Positions 37,949 through 49,334 of a stretch of 64,000 nt of DNA are shown piece by piece. A model generated the notes under the pieces. The model was not told where the DNA came from and made no database searches. It saw only the letters and a list, made by a program, of their open reading frames with translations. Each line of letters opens with the position of its first letter. Within the stretch, counting starts at the first letter, position 1. The translations under genes were made by a program, and so were the position numbers. Origin of the DNA: Opisthorchis felineus (lineage: Eukaryota; Platyhelminthes; Trematoda; Opisthorchiida; Opisthorchiidae); the NCBI GenBank assembly GCA_004794785.1, contig SJOL01004250.1, positions 116,585-180,584 on the forward strand, given 5' to 3'.

Positions 37949-38247
37949 CACTGGCCTATTTGATTTTGCGGTGCAGATTTGGTTCCATTTTTGGTGGTCG
38001 CCTTCTTAGTTGTGGAATGCATTGCCCCCCTAAGGTATAGGCAACTGGCGCAGACAAACGGGTCAGGAGAGTTGGCCAGGTGGCTTACCTGGTTGTCCTG
38101 TAAACCCGTGCATTTAAAGTGCCACCAAGCCTTGCAGGAGTGGCATTGCATACCACGTCTTACCTTCGGCGGATACCCATTTCGTCCACATCTGTTGTGG
38201 TCCAACGATGGCTGCGGAGTGCATCTTGAATTGATTTGCGTCATCAT
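37949..38247 (-). pseudogene. PHD-type zinc finger fragment running into the assembly gap
   Basis: From an ATG at 38247 (minus) the frame reads CGRNGYPPKVRRGMQCHSCK, AWWHFKCTGLQDNQVSHLAN, then SPDPFVCASC. The spacing of C-x2-C, then W-x-H-x2-C and a final C-x2-C is that of a PHD finger. The first pair is partly lost (HNRC in place of CxxC). Such fingers occur in the first protein of some flatworm and other animal LINEs as well as in chromatin proteins. The frame stays open into the N run, so the end and identity are unknown. A Lys/Thr-rich stretch follows the finger. Confidence 0.6.
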
Positions 38248-38299
38248 TGAGAATGGGTGTAAAGCAGGAACAGAGTGTGAAATAACAGAGGTTATCACG

Positions 38300-39105
38300 T
38301 AAACGTTATGTTGGGATGAAAAAATTCAACAAATGATACTCGTGAGCTCTGTAAATAGATTGAACAGCGAAGGAATTCTTTCACAAATTCGCACGAGAGA
38401 TAAACGAAACCAATTTAAACCAACCGCGCTGCCCTTCGCGCAGGAAATCTGCTGGACTCGCCCGATATACAATAGCCCACTCAGTTCGCCCGGCTCGTTT
38501 GTTATAGGCATATTATAAGCTTCGAGGGTCTGTGTGGCTTTGGGGGACATGAAAGAAACAAAGAAGTTACGCAGGTGGTTCACCTTAATCATTTTCATGC
38601 GTCTTGACAGGCAATTGCAGGACAAGATCGGTTTTTAAGTGAAATCAGTCGCAGGTGAAATTCCGACTACAGGAATTTTACCTTGCCTGTTGATTAGCGG
38701 AGCCCCGTTGCCCCATTCTAAGAGACGGCAGTTGCCGACCCGGCTGAATGTTCTCTTTAGTGCCTTTGTAGTTCGTCTCTATGTCGTCGACAGTCGACTT
38801 CTAGATCGACTGCACTCAGCACAGCATTGAATAGAGTGTTCTGGGAGGCAGCTGGCCGTTTGGCCTGTAAAATACATGTCCTAACCAGCACAACCTATAA
38901 AGCTCAGGTAATTCAGCTACCTATTCCCATGACCAGCCTTGCCAATTCGATGGTCCCATCTGATCAATGCTCCCAAGGCTCTGATGGAAAAACACCGAGT
39001 TTTTGTGCAACCACTAATTCCAGAGGTCACGTTTATGTAGTGTGGATCACACTGGCATGGTGCAAACTCTGCCCTTGACAGAAAAATTAACGTCACTCCT
39101 GTGCC
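38300..39105. other. No gene recognised
   Basis: Nothing supported between the PHD fragment and the 148-codon open frame. Confidence 0.5.
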
Positions 39106-39109
39106 ATAG

Positions 39110-39556
39110 ATGCACGAGGTTGATAATAAGAGGTTTACTTCCCAACTTGTAGGGGGGATACAAATTGCTTCATCACCGGATCGCTATAGTACGAACGGCA
39201 AAAGCTGCATCGGTCTCCCTGACCCGAAAAGTTGTCTCGTCTCCAGAAAGTTTACTGGTACTTATACAAGTCCTAGCGTAAATAGGCCTATCAGCTACGT
39301 CGAATGCCAGTGTGCAAGCATGAAGTTTGGGTCTCATCCCACAGAAGTTTCTAATAGCACTTTAAAACTTTCAGGTATAGGGTGCATACCAAACCATGCA
39401 GCCGAATTGTTTGAGTTATTTAAAATGTCTTGCGTCTTTGAAGCATCTGTTTCAAGGAGAACAACAACTTACTCAGCGTCTGTGGGTGAATACATCGAGA
39501 ACCATTTGATCCTTGAAGTTTCACAGACAGGCTGGGAAGTTTCAAGCAGCAAATAA
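39110..39556 (+). other. Unrecognised 148-codon open frame
   Basis: One of the longest continuous frames outside the transposons, starting at ATG. It is Ser/Thr-rich with scattered Cys (SYVECQCASMKFG; GIGCIPNHAAELFELFKMSC) and has no signal peptide, membrane segment or motif that I recognise. It ends 80 bases before the LINE copy at 39.64 kb. It could be chance or part of an unknown element. Confidence 0.25.
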
Positions 39557-39639
39557 CTAGCAAATTTGAAGGGGAAATGCGGGGCAGAGCAAAGGTGCAA
39601 TACAACACTGGGCGCAGGAGACGCAATACGACCTTAGAG

Positions 39640-41395
39640 GTCTATGTCTATATATGTTCTCTCAAGTAGCACCGCGCTGCTAGTCCGGACGACTCCCAGC
39701 TCGCGTCGTTCGGAGATGGGGCTTAGGTCAACAGTCATTGCTTGTCGGATGTGTTTGGTTGCAATCGGTAAAAGGAGGCAGCCCCAAACAACTAGGGAGA
39801 GTCGGTTATGGTGCACATTCACAAAAAGAGGCCCCAAGAGAGTGTCAGAATGACCCCGGTCCTAACGAGATTGCTGACATCGTTTGGGCTTCGTCCCCTT
39901 ATGGTGGCTCGTGAAACACTTAGTCGAGAGCAGCAAGCGGGATTCCGGCCTGGTAGGGGTTGCTTTGACCAAATCTTCACACACTGGCGGGTGCTAAAAC
40001 AGCCTAATATGTACAAACGATCAACGATTTTAGTATTCCTGGACTTCCAAGGCGCATTCCAGTCAGTGGATCGGTCCGTTCTCCTTAACACGCCCGCTCA
40101 TTAGGGCGCGCCCCGAAATTGCTTGAACATGATCATTTTGTGCTCTCAGACTTTCGGGCACGCGAGGCTATATAGTGAGCTCTCCAGAAGCTTCCGTACG
40201 CAAATCGGTGTCCACCAGGGTTGCCCACTCTCTTAATTTCTATTGAATTTCCTGATCCATCCCAATCTAACTTTCCCTTCTAAAGGATCACCAAAGCTGC
40301 ATAATGCGAATTAAACGCCCAAACTCACGTCAGTACCACATACAGTGCGTGTTATTTGAAATATATGTAGGGATGACATTCTAGAATTTCCAACGCTTTC
40401 TGGATGCTTCACTGGCAGCCGGCATGTGGTGGACATTAGACGATGTTTTGCTGTTGGGTCCACGGTTTCGGCCAATCAGAGCTCCCAAGGATGCTGGGCC
40501 CGAAAACGGCCCTTGTTCTGGCCAATCGCTTGCGGAATGGGCTTCTTGGCCTTAGGAGCGCATAACTGAGTGCGGAATTCCGCCTAACATCTGTCTGTCA
40601 GTTTGATTGATTTATATGTAAGTATTGGTGATGTACAACCTTGCTTACTGGGCTTCGGCTCATGACTTTTCCCATCCACAGAAATTGTGAACATCTGCCT
40701 TCGTAGAATCACTGTCCCCTGGTGCTTCCATAGCGTGCATGCTACATATCTATGACGTTAAAGCGGTATATCCCTGAATCTCAAGGGATGTGTGTATCAG
40801 GAGCTGTTTGGTTTTATGGCTGTGAGACTTGTCGTGTTTGGTCAGCGGACCTGAGGCATCTTCAGGTCATCGGCAACCTCTGTCTCAGAACCAAACTTCG
40901 GGGGGTTGGTGTAACGAGGTAGGTAACGAGGGATTTAGGAAGCAAATGTTCGGTTTGCAACGCGGACTTCCATAGAAGACTTCCCGGCATCAGAAGCTTC
41001 GTTGGTTAGGCCATGCCTTGTGCACGTCGAACCATCGTTTGCCGAAGAGAGTGCTGTTTTCAGTGCCCAAATGTGAGTGGCGGTATTAAAGAGGTGGTCA
41101 CCCTTGACTTAGCAGAGGGGTATGAAACAGATTACGAAAAGTTGGTGCTGTCTTTGGGGCACGGGAGACCGTGTGCTCCTCGCTACGCCTAGTTGGAGAC
41201 GCCACAAGATGTGGCTGCTAATTATAATGTCAGTGGCATTGTTGTTGTCAGTTTCTATCCGGATTGCCAGAATGGGTGTCGGAATGATTGTGGTAGGCTA
41301 ACACTAAGTCCCTTTCTCGTCCAACTTTATTATTTTCTTCACAATAAGGCTTTCAAATACATCATGGTTAAACGGTGTTGAAACATCAGTGTTCA
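39640..41395 (+). mobile_element. 5'-truncated LINE copy (RT to 3' end), with internal deletion
   Basis: It starts in the RT linker; the sequence at 39635-39680 parallels that at 57020-57065. It gives TPVLTRLLTSFGL, then EQQAGFRPGRGCFDQIFTHW (39930-39980) and FLDFQGAFQSVDRSVLL (motif A at about 40035-40085). After GVHQGCPLS at about 40210 the palm with YADD is missing and replaced by unrelated sequence (40260-40740). The post-RT block returns at 40760-41310, with LRHLQVIGNLCLRTKL-type and CQ-rich sequence. The 3' end (GGCTAACACTAAGTC at 41299; CTTTCAAATACATCATGG; AACATCAGTGTTCAC) matches the 58.6-kb copy closely. Confidence 0.85.
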
Positions 41396-41784
41396 CGGAC
41401 TCACGGGTTGATACTCGAGAAGCTGGGGTAAGGCGGGGAGTGCTGCACCATTAACCGTGGTTTCTTCGTTGATGGGGTGATGGACAGATGGGAGATGGAT
41501 TGATTTTCCTAAAAGCAGGCTTGACAACATGCACGGTAGTCTTACTTTCGACGAGGAAAGTTCCAACCCATCTGTACGGTCAATTTCGAAGTGTCCCGTT
41601 CCGATGTATACTGGAACTTCTCGTGGGCGCGTGTTTCTTTAAAATCATCTGAAAAGTTAATGCAGTCAACGTGACACCCACCGTAAGTCTGAACCACTTC
41701 GCAAGTAAGCTTCATCGATCCTACTGATGGCTTTCAATGAGGGCGCACGGCCTTATAAAAGTGCTTGGAGTGGAAATTTGGCCA

Positions 41785-41872
41785 TATAGCACAGTTACTA
41801 CCACTCCATGCCTGAGTCGGCATGTTCCTACTAGTTGGGAAATAAACCTATTATTACTATTATTATTAACTG
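41785..41872 (+). mobile_element. 3'-end fragment of the (ATT)n retroposon family
   Basis: CTCCATGCCTGAGTCGGCAT GTTCCTACTAGTTGGGAAAT AAACCTATTATTACTATTAT closely matches 26130-26190. Only the last 80 or so bases are recognisable, which suggests 5' truncation. Confidence 0.65.
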
Positions 41873-42280
41873 AGAACTGCTTACTGCCACAGGCTTTGTT
41901 CAAAGAACTTTACTAGGCTATAAGCCTGGAAACAACGACATTTTGTGGTGGACTGTAAATTGTAGAATGGTTACTCTAGTGAGACAGATAGAATTACAAA
42001 GAAATTACCGTATAGAGTGCAGTAATGGGAAAACAACAAATGGGTCATTAATTGGAAGCGTGGCGCACTTGTATTGCACAAATGAGAGGCAACGTTATTG
42101 TGCAGCCGGCCGTGTCCGGATATTCCACCCCTGTCACAATGCACTGAAAATCATCTGATGTTATTCGTGGATTGGTAGAAAGGGCAACTTTACCAAAGTA
42201 AAAGAAACACTTTTTGTTTCGTGAAACACGTTTCAAGGGGAATCCCGCATCGCAATTTGCATGGTTATCTGAGGCGTCTG

Positions 42281-42765
42281 TGAGAGATGCCTGCAGGCGT
42301 TTAAAAACCTGCCTAACAATATATATGGGACTTTGTACCATGCGCTTAAGTGTGAACATGTACGACTCATAGGGGACTGATGAAAAAACTATCCAGAGGC
42401 CCGTGAGACGAGACGTCGTCCGGCAAGTGATGCAGACAATGGACATTGTGCACGATCTCCTGCAACCCATAGAGTTTCTGGAGCTTGTTAACAAATACCA
42501 GCAATAAGTACCGTGAAAAAGCAAAGTGGGAAACATAATGGTGACGATGGGAAATCAAATACACGGGTATAAACGAATCTATAAAATTTTGATAACGTTC
42601 ATGAGGAAGGATGTCCCTAAATACAGTCGGACCAATGTAAAACAACAGTTGACGAAACTCTGTCGCTTTCCATTGTTTGTACGGTGTAATTTCCCGGTAC
42701 TTACGCGGGTAATCCACGGGCACATGGGCACGTATATTTCGAATCATGTGATCCACCCTGTTCAA
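42281..42765 (-). pseudogene. CACTA/EnSpm-type transposon remnant (DUF4218-like domain)
   Basis: The minus frame from 42765 reads VPVDYPRKYREITPYKQWKA, TEFRQLLFYIGPTVFRDILP, HERYQNFIDSFIPVYLI, then FVNKLQKLYGLQEIVHNVHC and LHHLPDDVSSHGPLDSF. This is the pattern of the DUF4218-like region found with CACTA/EnSpm transposases in animals and plants: WKA-E-RQ-L-Y-GP, then an F-x-x-x-x-Y-G-E-x-x-x-x-NVH-L-HL--D---GPLD block. A frameshift near 42370, at a run of A, moves it to another frame where it continues PYESYMFTLKRMVQSPIYIV. No transposase catalytic domain or terminal repeat is seen. It is clearly a pseudogene. Confidence 0.8.
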
Positions 42766-42890
42766 CCCAGTGGGCCCGATACGTGCTGGTCGACCACCGT
42801 TCCAAGGCTAACCCTCCAGTGCACTTCAGTATGCGGTTGAGTGACCACCTAGAAATGGGCAAACTACGTTTCGAAGGCTGCAGTCCTCAG

Positions 42891-42910
42891 ATATATATAT
42901 GTATATATAT
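42891..42910. repeat. Short (AT)n tract
   Basis: Ten AT-rich dinucleotide units with one G. Confidence 0.85.
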
Positions 42911-43573
42911 TAACAGTCATGAATTACCATTCCTCCTGATAGAAATTCGCAAATACACGGAGACAGCAGCAACGTAAGTCCGCGGCGATCCAGGAAATGG
43001 GCTTGGCTGCCACGGCCATTTACTTAAACACCGATGCAGATAAACAAACTTTCAGAACGGGTTTCTGAAAATCAATTAGAACGATGCCATTTTGTTTTAC
43101 GCCAACACTTTATATGATAAGAAATAGTAATGTGAATAAGTGATGTAACAACACCTCATGATGGTTGGGTGAGAGCTACACTGTTAAATAACCGACTTTA
43201 ACCGCCGTATAACCGACTCATAACCGAGTTGTGCTGCCAGGGACGGGATCGAGGCTTTCGCCCAAGTTTCCCGGAGATATCATGCCCTCGGAGATGGTGA
43301 ACTCGGGCGATGTTAGTTCACATATAGTGGCATCACAAGGGATAAAAATTGTTCAGGGACACTCTTGATCGTCAAACACTGCCTTAGCTTCTGACGGTCG
43401 GCAGTCGAAAACGGACTACAGATGAAGAAAAGTGACCACCGTTGGACGTAGGAAGAGTGGCTGTTTAAGAACCTGTCTCGTGGCAAAGAACTGATCAAAA
43501 TATCCTTGGCCAGGACGCAACCCAGCTTGATTTTCAAAAATCTATCTCTCTTGGTTGTCAGCCTATGCAAAAT

Positions 43574-43584
43574 AATACCGGAGA
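43574..43584. repeat. Left target-site duplication of the 43585 SINE
   Basis: AATACCGGAGA, identical to 43767-43777. Confidence 0.8.
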
Positions 43585-43766
43585 TAAAAATCGTTCAGCT
43601 CTAGCACCCTTTCGATGCTTAGCTGCCATGCCACCCGAAAGAAGCATGAGGGCTGACATATTGCCAGGTTGCTTAAGCCTAAATAGAGGAAGTCGAGATG
43701 CAGAGGTCGGGGTCAGACCACGGACCTTCCGGTCAGTAAATTCGCGCTCCAACCACTGAACCATCC
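43585..43766 (-). mobile_element. SINE inserted in a LINE, with target-site duplication
   Basis: A 182-bp minus-strand copy of the same SINE. The A box is slightly changed (TGGTTCAGTGG) and the B box is altered (GTCTGACCCC). It ends GAGCTGAACGATTTTTATC at 43585. The 11-bp AATACCGGAGA flanks it at 43574-43584 and 43767-43777. LINE reverse transcriptase sequence lies on both sides, so the SINE landed in an existing LINE copy. Confidence 0.9.
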
Positions 43767-43777
43767 AATACCGGAGA
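43767..43777. repeat. Right target-site duplication of the 43585 SINE
   Basis: AATACCGGAGA, identical to 43574-43584. Confidence 0.8.
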
Positions 43778-45674
43778 ACACCTTGGATAACAAGCTGATG
43801 TCACACTGGTCTTTTCGTGAAGTTCGTTAGGTCGTTTTGAAGGTTGAGATCACGGTTTAAGTACTCTATTCCACTGCTATCTGGTTTTCATCCTAACTTT
43901 CCATTAATGGGGTCGTTATATTGTTTCCCGGGCTTCACCATCCTTGAAAAGTGCAGGGTGCAGACCCTCCGGTGCCTTTTCGTTTCAGGGAAATTCTATC
44001 TTGCGCTTTGCTGATGATAAACTGGTGCCGATATTCCAGTCAGTTAGAAGTTCTGTTGAATTAGGCCGGCTGGAATGTTCCTTAAATTGTTCAGCCCATC
44101 GCTCAAGACGATAACTCCATAAATGAATTACCGTTCCATCTTTGCAAATTGTTTTGCTCTCCTGTCTCCCTTTGGCCGGTTGATCGAATCAGTCCATATA
44201 TGGCACAACTGTTGCCTGCACCGAAAGCCTTCTTCATCTTCTGGATTTCCATAATCCGCCTGTGTTCCCTGTCATCCTTCATGCTCTTGATTATCTCGCT
44301 TTTAAAGGATCCGCTGGTTGCTAGCATCGCTTTTCTGATATCCATAAGAACTGCGGATCTCGACGATACCCGATGTTCACTCGATCGAGTCGGGAGCCTT
44401 GGTCAGACAGTTCTAAAAGCCGGGAGCATAGCCTCTTTTACTCTTCCATTCATCCTCCAACCAATCTTCGTCATCAGCATGACTGTCTGTTTCCAGTAGC
44501 CTTCCAAACAGTTCAGCTGTATATTGATCAGCTACCGAAACTCGTCAAATTCGTCAAACGGAACTGCTCTGCTTCAGCAAGGGGAATAGAGGTGATAAAC
44601 TAACGTGATCGGAGTCAAGTTGTGTACACCTGGAGGACCGGCAACCTTTATTTGAGGCTCCTTGTCAGTAACTGACAGCTACTTGATCTAACTGAGTGCG
44701 TAACGGGCTTGGATTTGAATTGGACATGAGCGATTGTACTGAAAGTCCGTACTGGCCAGGAACAGACGATGTTCAGTACACACCCGGGAAAGTCGCACCC
44801 TATTATCCGTACGCTGAGCGGCGACTCCGCATCTACCACCCTAAAATGCTCCTTCCATGATTAGTCGTTCATCTTGGGCGTTTATATCATCCACCAGGGT
44901 GATAATATCCGTTATTGCTAACCCAATCAGTCGCCCATTTGAGCTTCATAATTGTAGTGTGTTGGATCGTATGCCGGTTTCACAAATAGAGACCGTTTGC
45001 CACATGCATTTGCGCTGATCTTAATTGAATCGGACAATCGTACAGCGGAAAGCCAACTGTCCACGGGGATCCAGTTCAGTAAAATACATTCATTTTTGGG
45101 GTTGAGTGCTGCATCTACATCACAGACACCGCAAGTCGTTGAACGAGAATCACCGGACACGTGAAGAGCGGCATTCAATTCTTTCTAGGAAGCTGTATGC
45201 GGAGACGGAGAGACCATCTGGCATGGTCCGTAGAAGTAGTAGCAGCCCCTTGAGAAAATGAAGATCAAGGTAGCTGACATTTGCAGTTTATCAGGTTTGA
45301 TGTGGATTACATTGATCCCTAAATAGGCTTTACTGGGATCCAGTCCACTAAAGCGCTTTCACCCTTGGTGCTGAGTGCAACTCGCGCACCGGAGATACCA
45401 CGAGCAATTGCTTCAGGATTACCAGATATTCGAAGAGTAAAGTGTGAAACATCTGAGTTCGTTTTAAGCGGCTTGAGATGCACGACCGAAGTGAAGCGTT
45501 GTGTGTGTTCCGGGGACACAACATACATCGACGGAGAGGAAACGCAAGGTTTCTGCGAAGGATACCTATTGTCCTGTTTGATAGAAAGTACGGACATTGA
45601 AGAATGCAGCGTAGAGGTTAGTAAGGTATTATTCTGGCTTATTTTTGGTTGATAGTGTGGATACATAACAATGC

Positions 45675-46600
45675 TTAGGTGACTGGCAGAGGGGTTGATC
45701 GTTCTGCATCATTCAATGGGTTGGGAGGGGATGTGGGGGAGTGCCGGTCAGTGAAGGGTGGCAAGGGCGAATGATACTTCCCCGTTGCACAAGCTGAAGA
45801 AGTGGGTTTGGTTGAGGTACCCCACCTTATGCATATGACTCAAAAGTTTGAACCGCGAGGCAGCGGTTGTTAGGGTTTTATTGAGGGACGTTCCCGGAAT
45901 CAGTGAGTCGGTAGCCTGAACCACTTGGCAGCAGGGTGCCATCCTGGCCCGGCGATGCAGGGTGTAGGGCGTCAGAGTTTCACTGCTAACGCGGCTGCGT
46001 ACAGCAGGTACCTTTCGATTTTTTAAGATATTTTGACCGTATTGAATTATGTGCCAGTGGTAACGGTCAACGGTTGGGCGATCGGAACGTGCGGTTTTTA
46101 GGGCCGACCTTTTCTAGCCCGTCCTTCCTCAGGAGAAGACAGCATCGTTGCCTCCATAAATATGGACGTGTTGGTCACCTGGGAGAAACGCCTTATTGCC
46201 TTCACACACCCATCGCCGAGGACACTACGACTTTACCTCCAGACCGCCTCGGAATACCGTTGCTCGCAGTACGGGGACTCACTGTTCTTCGTCGGGCTGC
46301 TCCCGTTGGCCTTCCTGGCATGGTTGAACCTTGCGGAACTGAGTTCCAGCCGGTGTGTCCCGCGGGATCATTGCAGCACCGAAGCGCGACCACCACAAGG
46401 TGACATCTTTAGGTCGGGACTGTTGTCGGTGGAGAACTGGTCATGTAGTCCATCCGGGGGATTGAGTTCACAGGAGCCAACTGAACTGTTCTTCAAGGTG
46501 ATCAATCTATCTTTTGGGACGGTGTTTCTATGAAGGAATAAGGCCCTATCCTTTCCGGCAACGCTAGCCTTCCTCGGACCGATTCATCGGTTTATCTGGG
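45675..46600. other. No gene recognised
   Basis: Two overlapping plus-strand frames (46074-46403 and 46162-46533) have high GC but no known domain. They lie between two LINE relics and may be LINE 5' leader or 3' sequence. Confidence 0.45.
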
Positions 46601-46809
46601 CCGACATGCTGCTGTTTCATGCTGCAAAAGCCTTCTGCCTTTCCCGGGCCTTAGCTTTCCACGAGCGCTCTCCGTCAGTCATTTGGCTCTTTGCTATTGT
46701 AGGTTTGACGAAGCTGCGTGCTCCGTCGTAATCCTTTATTGCTGATGCAGTTTTTTCTTGCATCGATGATAACGATGAAGTCCAATGATCATTAAAAAAG
46801 ATATAAAGT

Positions 46810-46976
46810 AATCGTTCAGCCGTAACACCCTTCCATGCCACCCGAAGGAAGCACAAGGGCTGGGAGACTGCCAGGTTGCCCATGCCTAGACAGGGGAATT
46901 CGAGATGCATAGTCATGTTCGAACCACGGACCTTCCGGTCAGCAAATTCGGGCTCTAACCACTGAGCCATCTCTCC
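46810..46976 (-). mobile_element. SINE copy
   Basis: Minus-strand member of the tRNA-derived SINE family. Its A box TGGCTCAGTGG and B box (GGTTCGAACAT) are readable, and the body shows ACTGACCGGAAGGTCCGTGG-type and CCTGTCTAGGCATGGGCAA-type sequence with the usual GGTGGCATGG element. I see no clear flanking repeat. It lies in LINE-derived sequence. Confidence 0.83.
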
Positions 46977-48445
46977 CCTTTCAGTTCTGAAAGCCTTCCA
47001 GCCAGCTCGACGGGATATCGCCTGTCCATAGGGGCACTTTTAACTGAGTAGCTGTCAGGACCATCAGGTGCCTTAAAGCGATCTCAAAACATCAGGGTCT
47101 TACTGAGAACCACCAGCTCCTTCAAAAATCCTCCGGAAATGCCGCCGAGTCTCGGGGCCGGTAACGCCAGCTGTGGATTGAAGGCTCAGGAAGCCAGTCA
47201 TCGAAGCCCGACGATGATGGAGTGTTCAGGCATGTCCTAGAACCAATACTAACCAATCACCCAGCGTCAACCGCACAACCTTTATTCAAAACCAAGCATG
47301 CACTTTAAGTGTCGCGACATCTGGCAGTCGCGCACTTGCTTGTTCGTAATAAGCGGTTATCTTGTGAGGTAATTCTATTCCCGCCTCTAGGGTCCCGGAG
47401 CTGTGCAACCAGCGCATTTCCGAGGCGATGCAAACAGATATGCGTGTCCGCACGTTGCCAGTTATCCGAGTCAAGTTGTGCATTCCAAAATGAACGACAA
47501 TCTTGTATTGAACCCCTGCACCGGAAGCTGATTTCCACTTGGTCCTAATAGCACTTCGGTTGATTTGTATTTCATGACCTCCAGCAAACGCAATGTAAGC
47601 GGCTATTTTGAAGGTTTGTGCTGTAGCGCAATTGAAACTTGACTGTATCGGCTTACATGTGTTTATCATATGACCTAATGTGTGTGCATCTCTTTTTCTC
47701 CGTATTACAGGTACCCCCGACGAGCCACCACGGACCCCAGACAGGAAGCAGTAGCCCGCTTGTACACCCCTTTAAGTGACCTTGAGCTATTGCTATACCT
47801 GTACTTGACCTGTGCCTGTAGTTTTGGTTTCAATACACGCACCCTGTTGCTCCGCTCCGGTTTTCTCTCCTGCGTTACCCAATCTGTGCGAATGTGTGCT
47901 CTGTGTGTCTTGTGGTCCCAATGGTATCAATTTCCACATCTTCCCATTTCAGAACCGGCGTGTGCCGTCAATACATTCTCGCGAACGTCGAATACCGCTG
48001 ACTTCCTGACATCCTACACTACAGTACTGGTTACAAATGAATGATATTCAGCATATTCAGGTTGACCGCCTAGATGGGTTTCATTACTTAGTCGGCGGAT
48101 CTGGCCATTCATATCACTTGCCAGATTAATGACATCCGTACTTCTTGCTGACGAAAGCAGCTGTGACAAATTTCGGCCTCAGAGCTTTCATGTGTTGGGG
48201 CGTTTGCTGATACAACAAACATTGTATATGGCGTCGAGCTGCTATGGTCTCACTTGGACCTGTCAACCGAAAGGCACAAAGGCGACTGTTTGCTGAAATC
48301 TAGTCCAGTAATGCACTTTCTGTCGCGAGGCTGAGCACAACCTCCATGTCGTAGATACCCCAAGCAATTGAATCAAGGTCATCAGATACCGGAAAAGTAA
48401 AGTGCGAGGAATCCGGGTTCTTCCCGAGCGGTTTAAGTTGTATGA

Positions 48446-48512
48446 AAAGGTCGTTCAGCTGTAACATCTTTTCGGTGCCTAGCTGTCAAGCCACCCGAAA
48501 TGAAGGTGTAAA
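48446..48512 (-). mobile_element. 5'-truncated SINE fragment within LINE sequence
   Basis: Only the last 67 bases of the SINE are present (reversed: TTTCGGGTGGCTTGACAGCT, AGGCACCGAAAAGATGTTAC, AGCTGAACGACC). Both sides align with the endonuclease part of the LINE copy at 45.3-45.6 kb, so it is an insertion into a LINE. Confidence 0.75.
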
Positions 48513-48883
48513 GAACTGGAGAAGGATCTGTGGTCTTGTGTGCGCCTTTCGGGGACACAACACCAATCGAAGGAGTAAACAAGGTTTGAGCAAGAGATGC
48601 CTCTCGTTGAATTTGCTGAAAGCCGCAATATGGAACAGGTCCTTCGAATGGAGATGAGGGGTTAACTGTTTATCAGTCCCCGAAGATGGGCCCGTTAAAA
48701 GTTAAGTGGGGCATAACAACGGACGTATGAGGGAGAAAGGTGCTGGGAGTAGCCTGTCTTTGCTGAGCTGCCTTGCTGAGTGCAGAAAACTCCGCGACCC
48801 GCCTGATATTACGCAGCTGCTAATGAAGTATGAGGATACTTTTAGTTCTACAATTCATGGTTACATAAGTAAACAAAAAAGTA

Positions 48884-49066
48884 AATCGTTGAACTGTAAC
48901 ACCCTTTCGGTGCCTAGCTGTCATGCCACCCGAAGGAACCACGAGGGCTGGCATACTGCCAGATTGCCCAAGTCTAGACTGGGGAAATCGAAATGCAGAG
49001 GTCGTGTTCGAACTACGGATCTTTCGGTCAGTTAAATCGTGCGCTAACCACTGAGCTACCTCGCCC
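48884..49066 (-). mobile_element. SINE copy, full length
   Basis: Minus-strand SINE of 183 bp. The A box is TAGCTCAGTGG and the B box is AGTTCGAACAC. The 3' end reads GGTGTTACAGTTCAACGAT next to AAAAAAGT-rich flank. I find no exact target duplication. Confidence 0.87.
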
Positions 49067-49334
49067 ATGTGAACTAGGGTATTGACAGATGCCTGACATA
49101 ATGTAAGCGAAAGTCGACATCGTGGGCCTACAACCTGTTTACCCAGCGCAACAATGGATCTACATCTGTACCAACCGTGCCTCTTACGGTGGAGCATGGG
49201 CTGCGGCGACCCGTGACATTAGTGGGACCTGCTGTTCTCTGCTAGGAAGTGTCCTCCCGAATTAAGAGTCGTGCGTTTAGCACACGGAGGACTGGACAGC
49301 AGGGCCCGTTAAACACCTAATTAGTTGCGCCGCT

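Larger units (their letters stand above)
43250..45670 (-). mobile_element. LINE copy on minus strand (endonuclease to early RT), interrupted by a SINE
   Basis: Reading the minus strand from 45670: endonuclease strands (VVHLKPLKTN; FTLRISGNPEAIARGISGAR; ALVDWIPV at 45320-45340), a second endonuclease section (ILLNWIPVDSWLSAVRLSDS at about 45010-45090; GKRSLFVKPAYDPT), then the linker between endonuclease and RT (MDIRKAMLATSGSFKSEIIK; CAIYGLIRSTGQRETG at 44103-44345) and the RT opening (HPALFKDGEA-like at about 43950). The RT continues after the SINE insertion (43585-43766) down to VPEQFLSLVMPLYVN at about 43315. The duplicated ...DW-IPV motifs at 45.03 and 45.33 kb suggest an internal duplication or two copies joined. 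All frames are broken. Confidence 0.78.
46600..48650 (-). mobile_element. LINE copy on minus strand (endonuclease fragments and linker), carrying SINE insertions
   Basis: Three pieces are collinear on the minus strand. The first is the endonuclease N-terminal region at 48245-48640, whose DNA parallels 45350-45600, including CGGGGACACAACACCAATCG. The second is the endonuclease C-terminal region at 47290-47600 (ISFRCRGSIQDCRSFWNAQL, then DSDNWQRAD, the part that usually carries the final Asp-His). The third is a linker at 46617-46800 (IAKSQMTDGERSWKAKARER). SINE sequence sits at 48446-48512 and 46810-46976. The parts 47000-47290 and 47600-48240 are unrecognised, though they lie inside the span. 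Confidence 0.65.

Noticed and set aside
36826..38298. Frames of 268-404 codons crossing 37225-37948
   Set aside because: They exist only because the gap is filled with N; no real sequence supports them.
47682..48044. 120-codon plus-strand frame as an upstream BLM exon
   Set aside because: It lies inside the span of a minus-strand LINE relic, and its sequence (Leu/Tyr/Cys-rich) does not look like a BLM N-terminus. No phase-consistent link to 49749 was found.
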